A stretch of DNA of 64,000 bases from Desmodesmus armatus (lineage: Eukaryota; Chlorophyta; Chlorophyceae; Sphaeropleales; Scenedesmaceae): the NCBI GenBank assembly GCA_007449985.2, contig VIIQ02000286.1, forward strand, positions 39,657-103,656, given 5' to 3'. Below are positions 23,084 through 34,256 of the stretch, one piece after another (the first letter of the stretch is position 1; each line of letters starts with the position of its first letter). A program made the position numbers and the translations under genes. Under the pieces are notes generated by a model. It had not been told where the DNA came from and did no database searches. It saw nothing but the letters and a program-made list of their open reading frames with translations.

Positions 23084-24455
23084 CCCAAGACCAACAGAGC
23101 CCCCAGCTTTGACCTAGCAGACCTAGACGCAGCAGCAGCCATGCTCGACCTGCCCAGCGCTGCTGCCAGCTACGAAGGCGGCAGCAATGGCGGCGCTGGC
23201 GGCAGCAATGGCGGCATTGGCGGCAGCAATGGCGGCAGCAACCACAGCAGCGACGGCGGCAGCAGCGCCCCAAGCATGCACCCCGCGGCGGACATCGCTG
23301 CCGCGGTAGCAGCAGCAGCGCTGGCATCCCCTGAGCACCCAGCGTCTGACACAACAGCAGCAGCAGTAGCAGCAGCAGCAGCAGACACCACCTGTCCTGG
23401 CCTCACCCTTACCCATGCCAGCAGTGAGGGTCTTACCCTGGGTCTGAATGGCCCTAGCCTTGCAGATGCTAGTGCTGAGTCAGCAGCGGAGCTACTGTTG
23501 GCAGCCGGCAGGCTCGCCTCTGTCAGCAGCCAAACCAGCAGGACCCCTGAAAGCTTCCACAGTGCCCTCGGCAGGACTCGAACCCTGACCCCGCACTTCG
23601 AAGCCGCCCACGCTGACAGCACAGGGGTCACACACACATCAGCAGGGGGCGGGTACTACAGTAGTGACTACAGCGCGCCCAATGCAGCAGCAGGCATGAT
23701 GGGCTACGCAGCGACCTACTACGACAACGCACCCTCCGGATACATGTCAAACGCAGCAGCGGCAGCAGCGGCGATGTACAGTATGGCCAACCGCCCTGCA
23801 GGTGTGTTTGTCAAGCCTTTCGAAGTTGGGTTTGCTGGTTTGTCGTCCCTTGTTCATCTGTTGCAACCTTTCATTCCGGCGGTTCCTTTGCAGCGAAGCT
23901 GCTTGTTCACGGTGAATACACGGTGAACAATTGAGTGAGTGAGTGAGTTCACCGTGTATCATTCTTCTTCGCCCTGCAGGCTGCTGCTGCCTGAAGCCCT
24001 GCAAGCCTCACACACCCTGCCAGCAGTGCGGGTCCCCTCACTCCCCCGGTCACACTTGGAGGGCGGGACCTACCGGCCCAGGCACCCTCTGCAACGCCTG
24101 CGGCACCCGCTACAGCCGCAGCAAGCAGAAGCAGATGGCGGCGGCTGCCGCTGCTGCCGGCATCACTGTCGAGATGCTAGCCGGCGGCAGCATTGGCAGC
24201 AATGGCGGCAGCAGTGCGTACAGCGACGGCTTGATGGGCAGCAGTGGCGTCGGCAAGTCTGTGAAGGGCAAGGCGGGGCGGCTGGGTGGCAAGAGCAGTG
24301 GAAGCAGGGTGGTGAAGGGTGTGGGCGGCAGGGGTGGAGCCCGTAGCACACCTGGCCACCACCCCTATGGGGTGCTGGCAGCACTAGAGCGCCAGTGGGC
24401 ACAGAGCTCAGGTGGGGGCCAAAAAAGTGCAGCAGGGGGTGGGTTCGAACCTTGA
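22628..24455 (+). CDS. GATA-type zinc-finger transcription factor
   Basis: Exons 22628-23801 and 23980-24455 join in phase 1 and give about 549 aa. The N-terminal 390 residues are low complexity: a 17-residue polyGln (22868-22918), polyAla tracts, and Gly/Ser repeats. The second exon carries one zinc finger, CQQCGSPHSPGHTWRAG then PTGPGTLCNACGTRYSRSK, i.e. C-x2-C-x20-C-x2-C, the spacing of the plant GATA group with a 20-residue loop, followed by a basic Lys/Arg segment. It is expected to be a nuclear factor binding WGATAR sites. The C-terminus is uncertain. A donor after 24411 and an acceptor before 24486 would replace the last residues with a Gly/Ala-rich tail ending at 24631. Another open frame to 24795 would give a Gln-rich tail. 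ATG 22628 is the first in-frame start. Confidence 0.8.
23792..23980 (+). repeat. intron bounded by 11-bp direct repeats, with internal hairpin
   Basis: The 178-bp intron (23802-23979) is bordered by CGCCCTGCAGG at both ends (23792-23802 and 23970-23980), and both splice sites fall inside the repeat. Near its 3' end ACACGGTGAAC (23918-23928) and GTTCACCGTGT (23947-23957) form a perfect 11-bp inverted repeat. Direct repeats at both splice sites are what a DNA-transposon-like intron insertion would leave. Confidence 0.6.
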
Positions 24456-24652
24456 CTGCAACAGGGGGAGCAGGGGAGGCCTCAGGAGGTGCAGGAGGTA
24501 CAGGATACAGTATGGGCGGTGCAGGGTCAGCAGCAGGAGCAGCAGCAGGGATGGGGCAGGACACCACCCCGGAGCCTACCTTGAGGGCCAGGGGTCGTAC
24601 AGTGAGCAGGAGCAGCAGCAGTACGAGATGATGCAGTGGCAGGCGGTACAGC

Positions 24653-24871
24653 AGCAGCAGCAGCAGCAGCAGTACGAGCAGCAGTACGGTCAGCAGGAGG
24701 GGCAGGGCGGTGGAGAGGTGATGGACCAGCAGCAGTGGATGATGTATGGCCAGCAGTGGATAGAGCAGCAGCAGCAGCAGCAGCAGCATGAGTGAAGCCT
24801 GACACAGGCAGTAGATGCAGCAGCAGCAGCAGCAGCAGCAGCATGAGTGAAGCCTGACACAGGCAGTGGAT

Positions 24872-24927
<56 letters not shown>

Positions 24928-24972
24928 GAAGCCTGATACAGGCAGTGGATGCAGCAGCAGCAGCAGCAGCTG
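24653..24972 (+). repeat. CAG-rich minisatellite at the 3' end of the GATA gene
   Basis: Units of CATGAGTGAAGCCTGACACA GGCAGTGGATG plus a variable (CAG)n block repeat three to four times, with CAG tracts up to about 18 units. The array starts inside the Gln-rich open frame and runs past its stop. Confidence 0.85.
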
Positions 24973-26874
24973 CAGCCTGCGTGAAGCACTGCAAGTTATA
25001 TTTATTGCAGACTGCGCTAGCCACAGTGGTTGTGGCTCGAAGGTGAATGCCGGATTTCAGCGTGTTGTGTTGTTTGACCCCCGCTCTTGGTGGTTGCACA
25101 GGTCCTGTGACAAATAGTATGCATCTGAGCAGGGCTACTGGGGCACCTGGTGCATTTGGCACATGCACACTGTGCAACGGTGTGGGATGCAGCTTTGGTG
25201 GGGGTGCGTGAAAAGAGAATGCGTAGCGGAGCGCGCTTCAGCCCCTGCTGTTGATGCGACGTGTTGACACATGAGTTGGAGTGTGAGCGGACCCATGCAT
25301 GTGCGCTGAGGCTTGGTCAGGGGATCATGCCCTCGTAGCGTTCATGTCCGGGACAGAATAGTGTTCATGTTCATGCTGTGGTGCCATGGACATGCTCTTA
25401 CATGGGAGTGGGTGAATGTGTGTGCCTTGCAAGGTGTGTGAGTTGTGCTGTGAGCAACAGTCCAGGTGTACGGCATGAAGGGAAGAAGGGGCATGCCATG
25501 CCATGCTGTGCCTGATGTTTTGCCACGCTGTGCCTGATGTTTTGCCACAGCATGCAATGGAGGATAAGTGGTGTGCATGCTGTTTTGGAGGCATAGTTCG
25601 GATCATAGGGCAGTGCTGTCAACAGCCGTCAATGACTTGTGAGCGCCGGGCCCGCGCGCGCGCGCGCGGGGTGGGGGGGGGGGGTGACAGACAGTCAAGC
25701 AGCAGGATGATATGGGCTTGGCAGCGGCAGGGTATGGGCTTTGCAGGATGCAGTAGATGACAGCAGGATGTCGAGTGCTTTGCGAGGTTTTGTGTGCGGT
25801 TCATTTGGGCACACAATTTGTGTTAGCCAGCCTGGCAATGTTCCGTGACTGTCAGGTGTGTGTACTTTTCGTGGACTACGGCGGCGGTGGTGGTGTAAGT
25901 CTAGCTGCACCTTGCTGGTGTATTGGTTGGTTGTGTTGTGTTGTGCCAGGAGTTTTTGATTGTGTTTAGTCACTTGGCCGCATGTGATTCACATTGCAGT
26001 GTGAGCTTGAGGATCCGGACTGGCGGCGGCTCACCAGCAGCTCACAGTGCATGTCATACAAAGCAGCTGGGAGTTGCATTGGTACCTTGTGTGTGGCAGG
26101 GTGGTTGTATGGTGGGCTTCTGTTGACACGTGACAGGCCCTGCAGGGGCCACCGGCCGCGGGCCAGCTCAGCTGGGGGGTCACTGTCTCAGCGGATATGT
26201 GCAAGGCTGTTGGCACGGTGGGCTGCTAGCGGCTCAAGAAGTGTTGCCATAAGGTATGGTTGTAAGTGACGCAAACTAGCACGGAGAAATTGACAGCCAC
26301 ACTTCTGACTAACAGGCTGACTAATGGTTTTTCGTCCATGGTTTTGTGCAAGCGGAGAGGGCCACCCAAACGTTTGGCATTTATATTGAACGCTTACTGC
26401 AAAAATTATGCTTTCTTGTGAGTCGCTGCAGTAGCAGGAAGCAGCTTGCATCACAGGTGCAGTGAAGTGGACTTCCAAGCCTGATCGCCAGAGGGTCACA
26501 TATTCTTTCAACAAAAAGGTTCTACCAGTATCCATATTTCACTCGGACCAGCCTTCACGCAAGCTTCAATGGCTTCTCGAGCATTGGCTTCCTCTCAGGT
26601 ACACCACAGGGCCCTTTCGAAGCGTTTATTTCTACTGGCAACGCTTTAAATGGCAAGCCGGCCCATCGTCGTGTCTCAACATTGTCCAAAGTTCATCTTG
26701 GCTCCCGCCTTTGATGCTTGCAGAGGACAGGCGCATGGCCACGCTGCACAAGGCAGACGTTTGTGATTTCACCAAGGTAACGTACCGGGTGCATGATCAG
26801 GGGCTGAAGGATCACTGTTGCTTGACTAGAAGGTGCCCAACTCACTACGAACCCGCTCCTGCTGCAGGCTGCCC
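24973..26874. other. spacer; alternating (CG)8 at 25653-25668
   Basis: No gene is supported. A local duplication of CTGTGCCTGATGTTTTGCCA lies at about 25506-25550. The (CG)8 run beside a poly-G tract (25653-25682) could adopt Z-DNA or a quadruplex. The last few hundred bases should contain the promoter of the transporter gene. Confidence 0.35.
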
Positions 26875-29800
26875 ATGAGCGTACCCTTGCAGCACAGGCT
26901 GTCCAAGCCAACCCACGTGGCACAATTCCTGCCAAAGGATGGAGATAAGGCAGCAGATGGGCAGCAGGATGCAGGCGTGAGTGCCCGCAGACAGTGGCAG
27001 CAGTGTGCAAGTATCGCACTGCATTACATCATATCACCACCTAGCTGTTTGAGAGGCCCTGTGCCTTTTTGCTAGCTTTTACTGTGTGCATTTCATGCCT
27101 GTGTGGTCATATTGCCGTCAATCTTGTACTATCAAGCAGCAGCTCTGGCAAGCGCTGTACTCCTGCTGGCTGAGTCAGCATTCTGATGTTTGCTGCATGC
27201 GGCCTGCATGCGGTGCAAGTACCTTCCTGCTTGACAGTTCACCAGCTTTGTGGCAAGCCTTTCCTGCAATATCCCATGATCCTTCTATGTACGTTGGGTG
27301 TGTGATCAATCCTGCGTCTGTACTGCCCCTGTGCCTGCAGGCTGCTGTGCCAGCACAGCCAGCACAGCCCGCCCAGCCAGATCCTGCAGGACCCCAGCCT
27401 GTTACAGGAGTGGCAGCCTATTCTGCTGACTTCGTCAGGCGCAGGCTCGTGGTCTTCGTGGGCATTGTGCTGGGTGAGTCATCCCAGTGGTTGTGGTCCC
27501 AGTCGTTGTGATGTCACCCCTTGTGCACCTACAGACCTTGCTTGGCTCCTGAAAGTATGGTCAGGCGGCGACCTGACCCAGCAGAGTAGTAGTAGTAGTG
27601 GTGTCACTGCACGCTCCATGCCAGCAGCGAGCTTCGGGGCCCGCGCGTTCTGTTGCAAGGCACTGCACAGCTTTCATGGCCCCTGCAGCTGCTAAGTCCC
27701 TGCACTGCTGTGCTGCACTCCACAGCTCTCGCTATGACAATGACAGTGCACATGTCAGGCCTCCTGCGTGTATCCAGGCCTTGTGTGCGTCCTGTCTTGC
27801 TTGTCCTGGCTGCGCTGGTGCATCTGGGGCACACCACTTTTCACCTCACGCAGAACAGCCACAATGAGTGTGTGTGTGTGTGGGAAGGGGGGGCAGCTGG
27901 TCAAAGCAGACTGCGCACACATGGTAATCTGCACAGCAGTCTGCCAACCACGCGCGCCCTCTCTTGCCGGCTGCGCTGGTGCACCCTGCAGGTACACCAC
28001 CTTCTACCTCACGCGTGGCAGCCTCACCTACAGCGCACCCTCCATGGTGGCTGACCCCCAGCTGGGCTTTACACTGGCACACATTGGCACTATGACATCC
28101 ATCTTCCCCATGGCGTATGGTGTCAGCAAGTTTGCAGCAGGTGGGGTTGCTGTTGGCTGTGGCCGGGTGGGGTGGGGTGGGGTTGGGGTGGGGTTGGGGG
28201 TGCAGCAGGAGGGTTGCTGTTGGCTGTGAATGCTGTGGCCGGGTGCACCTCTCAGCACCTCTCAACATTTTGCATCACACAGGTTTTTCAGATATCGTTG
28301 TGGTTGGAATGTTGGAATGTTGGGTTTCTCATTGTGGTTGCGCCTGGGCCATGGTATGCCGTGCAGACGTGAGCCATGTAGAGTAGCAGCCGTTCTACAA
28401 AGCCCCGGCAAAACCCCCATGCAACAAAGGAGCCATTGCTTCGTCCCACCATTGACTGTGTGGTGTTGCGCAGGTGTGCTGAGCACAGCGGTGTCTGCCA
28501 GGCTGCTTCTGGGCCTGGGCCTGATGGCTACAGCAGCAGTCAACCTTGCCTTTGGCGCCAGCAGCAACATGACCGCCTTCTGCACTCTTTGGGGCATCAA
28601 CGGCATGCTGCAGGTGTGCTGCTGCTGCTGTTGCTGGCTCTGTGCTGTTGCACTGCATGGCATGCTGCAGGATTAGCTGAGCTTGAGCAGGGAGGACAAT
28701 TTGTAGGGAGGCAAGGAGTGCAGCGAGGCAAGGAGGCTACAGGGTGGCAGTTGTGACCGACAGAAGACGCGCGCACAACAGCGCACAGCACAAATCAAAG
28801 CAGTTGTCGTCTTTTTTTGGGGGGGGGGGGGGGGGGGCGAGGCGCGTCTCCTGGGGCGTCCACCAGATGTGGCGTTATGCGAGGGGCAGGCACCTGCCTT
28901 GAAACACAGCACCCCGTGTGCGTGTTATCGCGGCGCATCATCGACGTGGTTTTGTGGTACTGGCGCTATGTGGTACTGGCGCTTGCATGAACCCGGTAGC
29001 CAGGAAGGTGATGGTATGATTCTCCTCAGCAGTCGTGAGAATCGTGCCATCACCTCCCTGGCTACCAGGTTCATGGGAGCGCCAGTACCACGACAACTAG
29101 TGGATGTGCCACGATAGGACACACATCTATGCATAGTCAGGCTACATTACAACAATGACATGCCAGTGCCACGGCAGGTGCTCATCAGCGGGGCTGGGAT
29201 GCTGTTGTTGTCTGGCTGCTGTTTGTCCGCTGCTGCTAGGGGCGTTGGCGCTCCCGCGTGCGCAACCATCCTGACGTCCTGGTTTGCAGCTGCGGAGCGC
29301 GGGACCTACTGGGGCATGTGGAACATTGCTCACAACCTGGGAGGCTTCCTGGCACCAGTGATTGTTGGTGAGTGAAACCCTGAGTTTGACCCAAAACGAA
29401 GGAATCATGTTGGCAGTCGTCTCGTGTATTGGCGTGTCGTGCATCGGCACCAGCAGAGCTGGCGGCAGCAGGGTTGCAGTGCATGCAGGTGCTAGATTGC
29501 GCATGGACATTGACATCTGCCCAGAAGGACAGTCTTTCGTCTAACCCAACAGCTACATCACAGATGCACGCAGCATGGGTGGCTTTGTGCACGCTGCCTG
29601 CACGTCAATACGCCCTGAGTCTCGATCGCAAGCCCTTTGGGGACTTCACGTCAAATCCATAAGGCCAAACATCCGATCTGGAGCACGCAAATGTGTCAGC
29701 TTGCGGCGATGTGTTGGCGATCCCTGCTGCTTCACCTGTGCTGCTGCTTCACCTGTGCAGGCAATTGCGCCAAGTCCTTTGGCTGGCGCTGGGGCATGTG

Positions 29801-31542
29801 GGCCCCTGGCCTCATTGGCGTAGCAGTGGGCCTGCTGGTGCTGGCAGCCGTGCGCGACAAGCCCACAGACCTAGGCTATCCCCCCACAGACCCAGCTGCG
29901 CAGGCGGCATTGGCGGCAAAGCAGCAGCAGCAAAAGGCGCAGGAAGCGGAGGGCAAGGATACTACCGCAGCTGCAGCAGCAGCCGGCAGCAAGCCAGCAG
30001 CGAGCGCGGGTGGCGGCATGATGGCTGCGCTGCGGTCTGTGATGGCGCAGCCTGCCGTGTGGGCGCTGGCGTTCACCTACTTCTTCATCTACGTGGTCAG
30101 GCAGGTGGGTGCTCTCAGGGTGCTGGATGGATGCACCTGATATGGTGGGCTGAGGAAGACCCATTTTGGACCTATATATTGGATCAGAACGTGTCCGCCA
30201 TTCATTTGGTGTGGCTTGAGGCATCTAGAACCAGCACATGGCTCACTTGAAAATTCCCCAGAGCGGCGAAGTTGTCAGAAGAGCCGTGTGGTGTTTCCTT
30301 TGCCTGGAGTAAGCTCCATGGTCACCGTCATGAGACCTTGGCTTTCTGGCTAGTGCCGAGGTTGTCCCTTGACCTTGTGCCCCATACTTGTACTGTACTA
30401 CTGTGCTGTCTATCTGCACAGGGCGTCACCTCCTGGCTGGTGTTCTACCTGATGGCAGAGAAGGGAGCAGCAGACGCTGGCAGCGCTGCGCTGACAGTCA
30501 GTGGCCTGGAGCTGGGTGGACTGGCGGGCAGCACTGTGGCAGGACTGCTGAGCGACAGGGCCATCCGGGGAGCAAAGCAGGGAGCAGGATTGGTCGGGAA
30601 ACGTATCCAGGTGAGTTGAGAGTTGGGATGGCATGCATACTGTCAGACCAGCCGCGTGATTGTTGCTTAGGGGCTGCTGAGCGACAGGGGCATCCAAAGA
30701 GCGAAGCGTGACTTCTTCGCACACTGGCTGGGACTGTGCCCGCCCATTACCTGTACTGCACAGTACCGTTCTCGACTGTGCTGATCGCTTTTGCGTGGAC
30801 TGTGATGATACTGATTGTTGGGCTGCTGCTCATTTGCAGGTCGTGATGGCCTACACCGTGGGCATGGCAGCCGCACTGCTGGCCCTGCAGGCCACGCCAG
30901 CAGGGGCCCAGACCCTGCAGTGGATTGCCATCGCAGCACTGGGCTTCACCATCTATGGGCCCCAGATGCTGATCGGGCTGTCCGGCGCTGAGCTGGTGTC
31001 GCCGGGTGCTGTGGGGGCCAGCCAGGGCATCCTGGGCTGGATCGCATACTTGGGAGCCGCCAATGCAGGTGCGTGCGATGTTTTTTTTGGGGGGGGGCTT
31101 GTGTTTAGGGTATTGAGCTGCACTAGAAACTGAGTCAATCTTGGTGACTGTCAGGGTAGGTGTCAGTGCAGCCAGCTGCAGCCAGCCTCGCTTCGGGGGG
31201 GGGGGGGGGGGCGAAGGCAGGTAGGAAACATCTACAAGTACAGGGTATCACCAGCAACGTTGTGCACCGTAAAAACTTGCAACAGATACCCACTTAGGAC
31301 TGTAAGAGCATTGCAGCACTGTGTGTTGCTGCCGCTGCTCCTGTTGCTGACCCCTTCCTGCTGTGTCACCCCGCCCCCTCCCCGTAGGCATCCCTCTGGC
31401 ACACGTTGTCCAGAACCACGGTTGGGCCGGGTTCTTCACTGCCCTGCTGGCAGCCTGTGGTGCCGCCCTGGCCCTGCTGACCCTGGTGGCCAATGCACCC
31501 AGCTACCAGCAGAGGGAGGCTGCTAAGGCAAAGGCTGCCTAG
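26875..31542 (+). CDS. organophosphate:phosphate antiporter, GlpT/UhpT-type MFS
   Basis: Nine exons: 26875-26976, 27341-27473, 27992-28140, 28474-28613, 29178-29367, 29761-30104, 30422-30610, 30840-31068 and 31388-31542 (about 543 aa). Diagnostic OPA-family segments in order are RRRLVVFVGIVLG, YTTFYLTRGSLTYSAPSMV, GVSKFAAGVLS, GVGAPACATILTSWFAAAER, GTYWGMWNIAHNLGGFLAPV, GWRWGMWAPGLIG, a Gln/Ala-rich cytoplasmic loop, QPAVWALAFTYFFIYVVRQ, GPQMLIGLSGAELVSPGAVG, GILGWIAYLGAANAGIPLAH and NHGWAGFFTALLAACGAALA. About 12 membrane helices fit. The family exchanges glycerol-3-phosphate or hexose phosphates for phosphate, as in plant G3P permeases; the exact substrate and membrane are not shown. Two oddities: the junction of exons 2 and 3 is one base out of phase with canonical sites, and exon 5 as spliced adds about 21 hydrophobic residues before GVGAP. 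Partial exon echoes are present. Confidence 0.88.
27805..27862 (+). repeat. echo of OPA transporter exon 3 (acceptor and 5' edge)
   Basis: GGCTGCGCTGGTGCATCTGG...CACACCACTTTTCACCTCAC resembles 27968-28021, the intron end plus exon start. On one frame it reads GHTTFHLTQ, against the true YTTFYLTR. Confidence 0.7.
28970..29091. repeat. foldback element: 55-bp inverted repeat, 12-bp loop
   Basis: Arms 28970-29024 and 29037-29091 are complementary over 55 nt with about six mismatches. The outer ends are GTGGTACTGGCGC and GCGCCAGTACCAC. It lies in the intron between transporter exons 4 and 5. It could be a MITE or a structured intron RNA. Confidence 0.85.
30663..30708 (+). repeat. echo of OPA transporter exon 7 (3' part)
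   Basis: GGGCTGCTGAGCGACAGGGG CATCC...AGAGCGAAGC repeats the AGLLSDRAIRGAK coding part of exon 7 (about 30540-30580), shortly after the exon end. Confidence 0.7.
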
Positions 31543-34256
31543 AGGCTCTCTGACGCAGAGGTGTTGGAGGCAGATGACGCGCAGGTGCAGATGTGCCGGC
31601 AGTGGCGGCACCAGAAGTGGCAGTTGCTGGCGAGCGTGGTGGTTGACAGCAGCAGCAGAAGCAGGTGGTAGTGGCAGTGGCAGCAGGAGCAGGAGGTGCT
31701 GCTTGCCAGGGGCCTGATGGGCGCTGTGCGTTCTGTTGGCAGTCCATTTGTGATGGGTGCAATGAGGCAAAGGGCTACGATCTAACAGCACAGCTCAGCA
31801 GCTGATCACGCAGCCGCCCACAGGCCTGCTGTCGCTTGCTGGGCGTGGGGCAGAGCAGGAGCCTGCCGGGGTATGTGCTTTGGCAGCTGGCCTGTACGCC
31901 AGCATGAAGTACGGTGCCCGCAAACGCAGCAGCACCTGCATGTGAACAGCAAAGGTGCTACGCGCTGGCCACGTGCGTGGTTATGTTGGTAGCCGGCGTC
32001 GGCAGGCTGGTGGTGGTCATGGTGGTGGTCATGGTGTTGTCTGATGTGGGTGCAGGTGGGGGTGAAGGGCGCGGATGCGTGGGGGCAAGTGGTGGTCATG
32101 GTGATGTCTTATGTGGGTGCGGGTGGGGGTGAAAGGGCACGGACGCATGGGGGCAGGGAATTGGAGTTTGGGGGGGGGGGAGGGCAGCAGCTTGTCGTGT
32201 TTGCGCAGATCACTTGTCAAATTTGCTTGCTTGCTCAAGAAGTTGTGTTTGTGGTAGCATACATACACAGTTAGGTTGTCGCATGCTCGGGTGGCATACT
32301 TGTGTAGTGTCGCATGCTTTCGTGTTGCCCGGTTGCATACTTGTCTTGCGCCTTGTGCACATCCCCTTGATGATGTTGGTACTGCCTGTGAGCAGACAGG
32401 CAGCGTGCAGTTCAGCCTTGCATGTGTGCATCCACACATGCGCGCCTCAGCATTTGAGGGCGCACAGTCATGTGTCGATTCACAGACGGCTGTCAGGGTC
32501 TATTGCAGCATATCCTGCACAGACAGCCGTCTGTGTGTGAAGTGGGGCGAACGTACACACCCGCCTGTTGGTGCATGGCTAAGTTGGGGTGTACTGCCTG
32601 GTGTGCTGCTATCGGGTTCTGGTGCATTTTGATTCATTGATGCTTGGTAGATGCTTGTGGTATCGTGATGGTTTTGTGCACAGCACGGGTCATGCTGCGC
32701 CAAACATGCCCCTGCATGGAAGTGCTCGATCCTTGAAGCTCATGCATGCATATGCTTGCATGTGTGCATGCGCATGACCCTGCTTTTGGTGGTGGTCAGC
32801 TTGTGTGATCCTTGGGAGCAACCACAGGGCTCAACTAGTCGGCCTTCACAGCTGCTTGCATGTTGCCGGTGCATGGTGGATGTCTGGCCGTGACAGCGGC
32901 AATTGTGCCCGGCTGGCTGATAGCCTGTGCGTTGCAAAGGCGGCGTGATAGGATACGCGTATGGTTGGCAGGTGGTACAACAGCTTGCAGGTGATTCAGC
33001 AGCAACAAGTACAGATTGTGACAGGCAGCATTTGGATGGTTTGTGGTGGAGGGGCAGTCAAGGCGTCAGGAGGTTACTGCTGTGCTGCAGGCGACTTGGG
33101 AACACCCTGATTGTCGTGGCACCTGCATGTGCTTGTCCCATTGTGCTCACCAGCATCAGTGTGCCCACCATCTGGCGCACCTGCTGGTGTGGCCAGGGTT
33201 GAAAGTGTGACATGGGTGCAGGACGGGTGTGCGCATGCTAGCTTTTTGTGCAGGACGGGTGTGCGCCCGCTGGCTCCTCTGCTGTGCATGGGCCGGGCCT
33301 GGGATTGGGGCCGTGTGTGAGATGTCAGGCTGGCCGCATTGGTTGCAGGCCTGATGGGGTGCTGGTGGTTGATTCTTTAGCTCAATTCCTTGTAACAGCT
33401 GCGACCCTCGTTGGTTGGTGTCATCATCTGCAGCTGAGGAGCGTGAGCAATTCCTGGGGTTTTTTGTGTGCAGCTTCTTGGAGTGTGCATGGGTGGGTGC
33501 ACGGTCTCCCTGATGTAGTGTAATATATAGAGACTACAGCGTCCACCCTGTCAATAACCGCACACTGGCCATGTCACGGGTTTGGTCAAGCCTGGCCCAG
33601 CATGAGGCCCCTACTAATAAAATTACTACTATTAGTATACAGACCAGCCAGGCCCTGCAGCGGCTTCTTAAAGCAGCAGGCAGCCATAGACCGTAAATTA
33701 ATTGATTATACACTTGCCGATAGCATGCCCACGACGTGGCACATCGTAGCGAGGCTGGAAACCCTGGGTCGTGCCCTGGGTGTGTAACGCTCCCTGAACG
33801 CATTTAATAGCTGCTCCAGTCACGTAGGCGTAGCCTGGCGCGACTTGTGTTGAATCACATGGTCTTTCAAATTAACGCTCAAAACTCAATTCACACCCGT
33901 ACGGAAGCAGAAGCGAAGCAGGTGTTTGCTGTTGTGTCGCCAGGCATCGTGGCCAAAGCAGGCTATCATCATGAGAATGTGTATATTGAGGTGTTGCGCT
34001 GCAAGCATTGGTTCCTGAAGGGTGAGGGCCTTGGGGCAGTCACGAACGGCAACAGCAGATCGATCTGCCTTCTGTGTGGCCAGGTGCACAGCAGTGGTGG
34101 GTTTTACTCGCATCAGCTGAGTTGAATATGCAGCAAGTAAGCATAGTGATATATTGAATAGAAATTGCAAGAGGGCAGCAGCCAAGTATTCTAGTGCCCC
34201 AACATCCCAGCAGCATGCAGCTTTTTACTGCTGCCATGTGTGTGCCGCCCCTGCAG
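31543..34256. other. gene-poor spacer with small local duplications
   Basis: No gene is supported. It holds a two-unit 62-bp duplication at about 32034-32158 (GTGGGTGCAGGTGGGGGTGA), a local duplication of GTGCAGGACGGGTGTGCGC at about 33217 and 33250, a 14-bp perfect inverted repeat (32481-32494 and 32522-32535), and an unusually AT-rich patch at about 33610-33730 that might be a transposon remnant. Short ORFs at 33602-33787 and 33847-34125 have no recognisable features. Confidence 0.4.

Noticed and set aside
24430..24460. GGTTCGAACC, a tRNA T-arm/B-box-like motif
   Set aside because: No A-box or cloverleaf partner at the right distance could be folded; it lies at the stop codon of the GATA gene.
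33602..33787. 61-codon ATG ORF in an AT-rich patch as a transposon gene
   Set aside because: No RT, integrase or transposase motif and no terminal repeats could be found.
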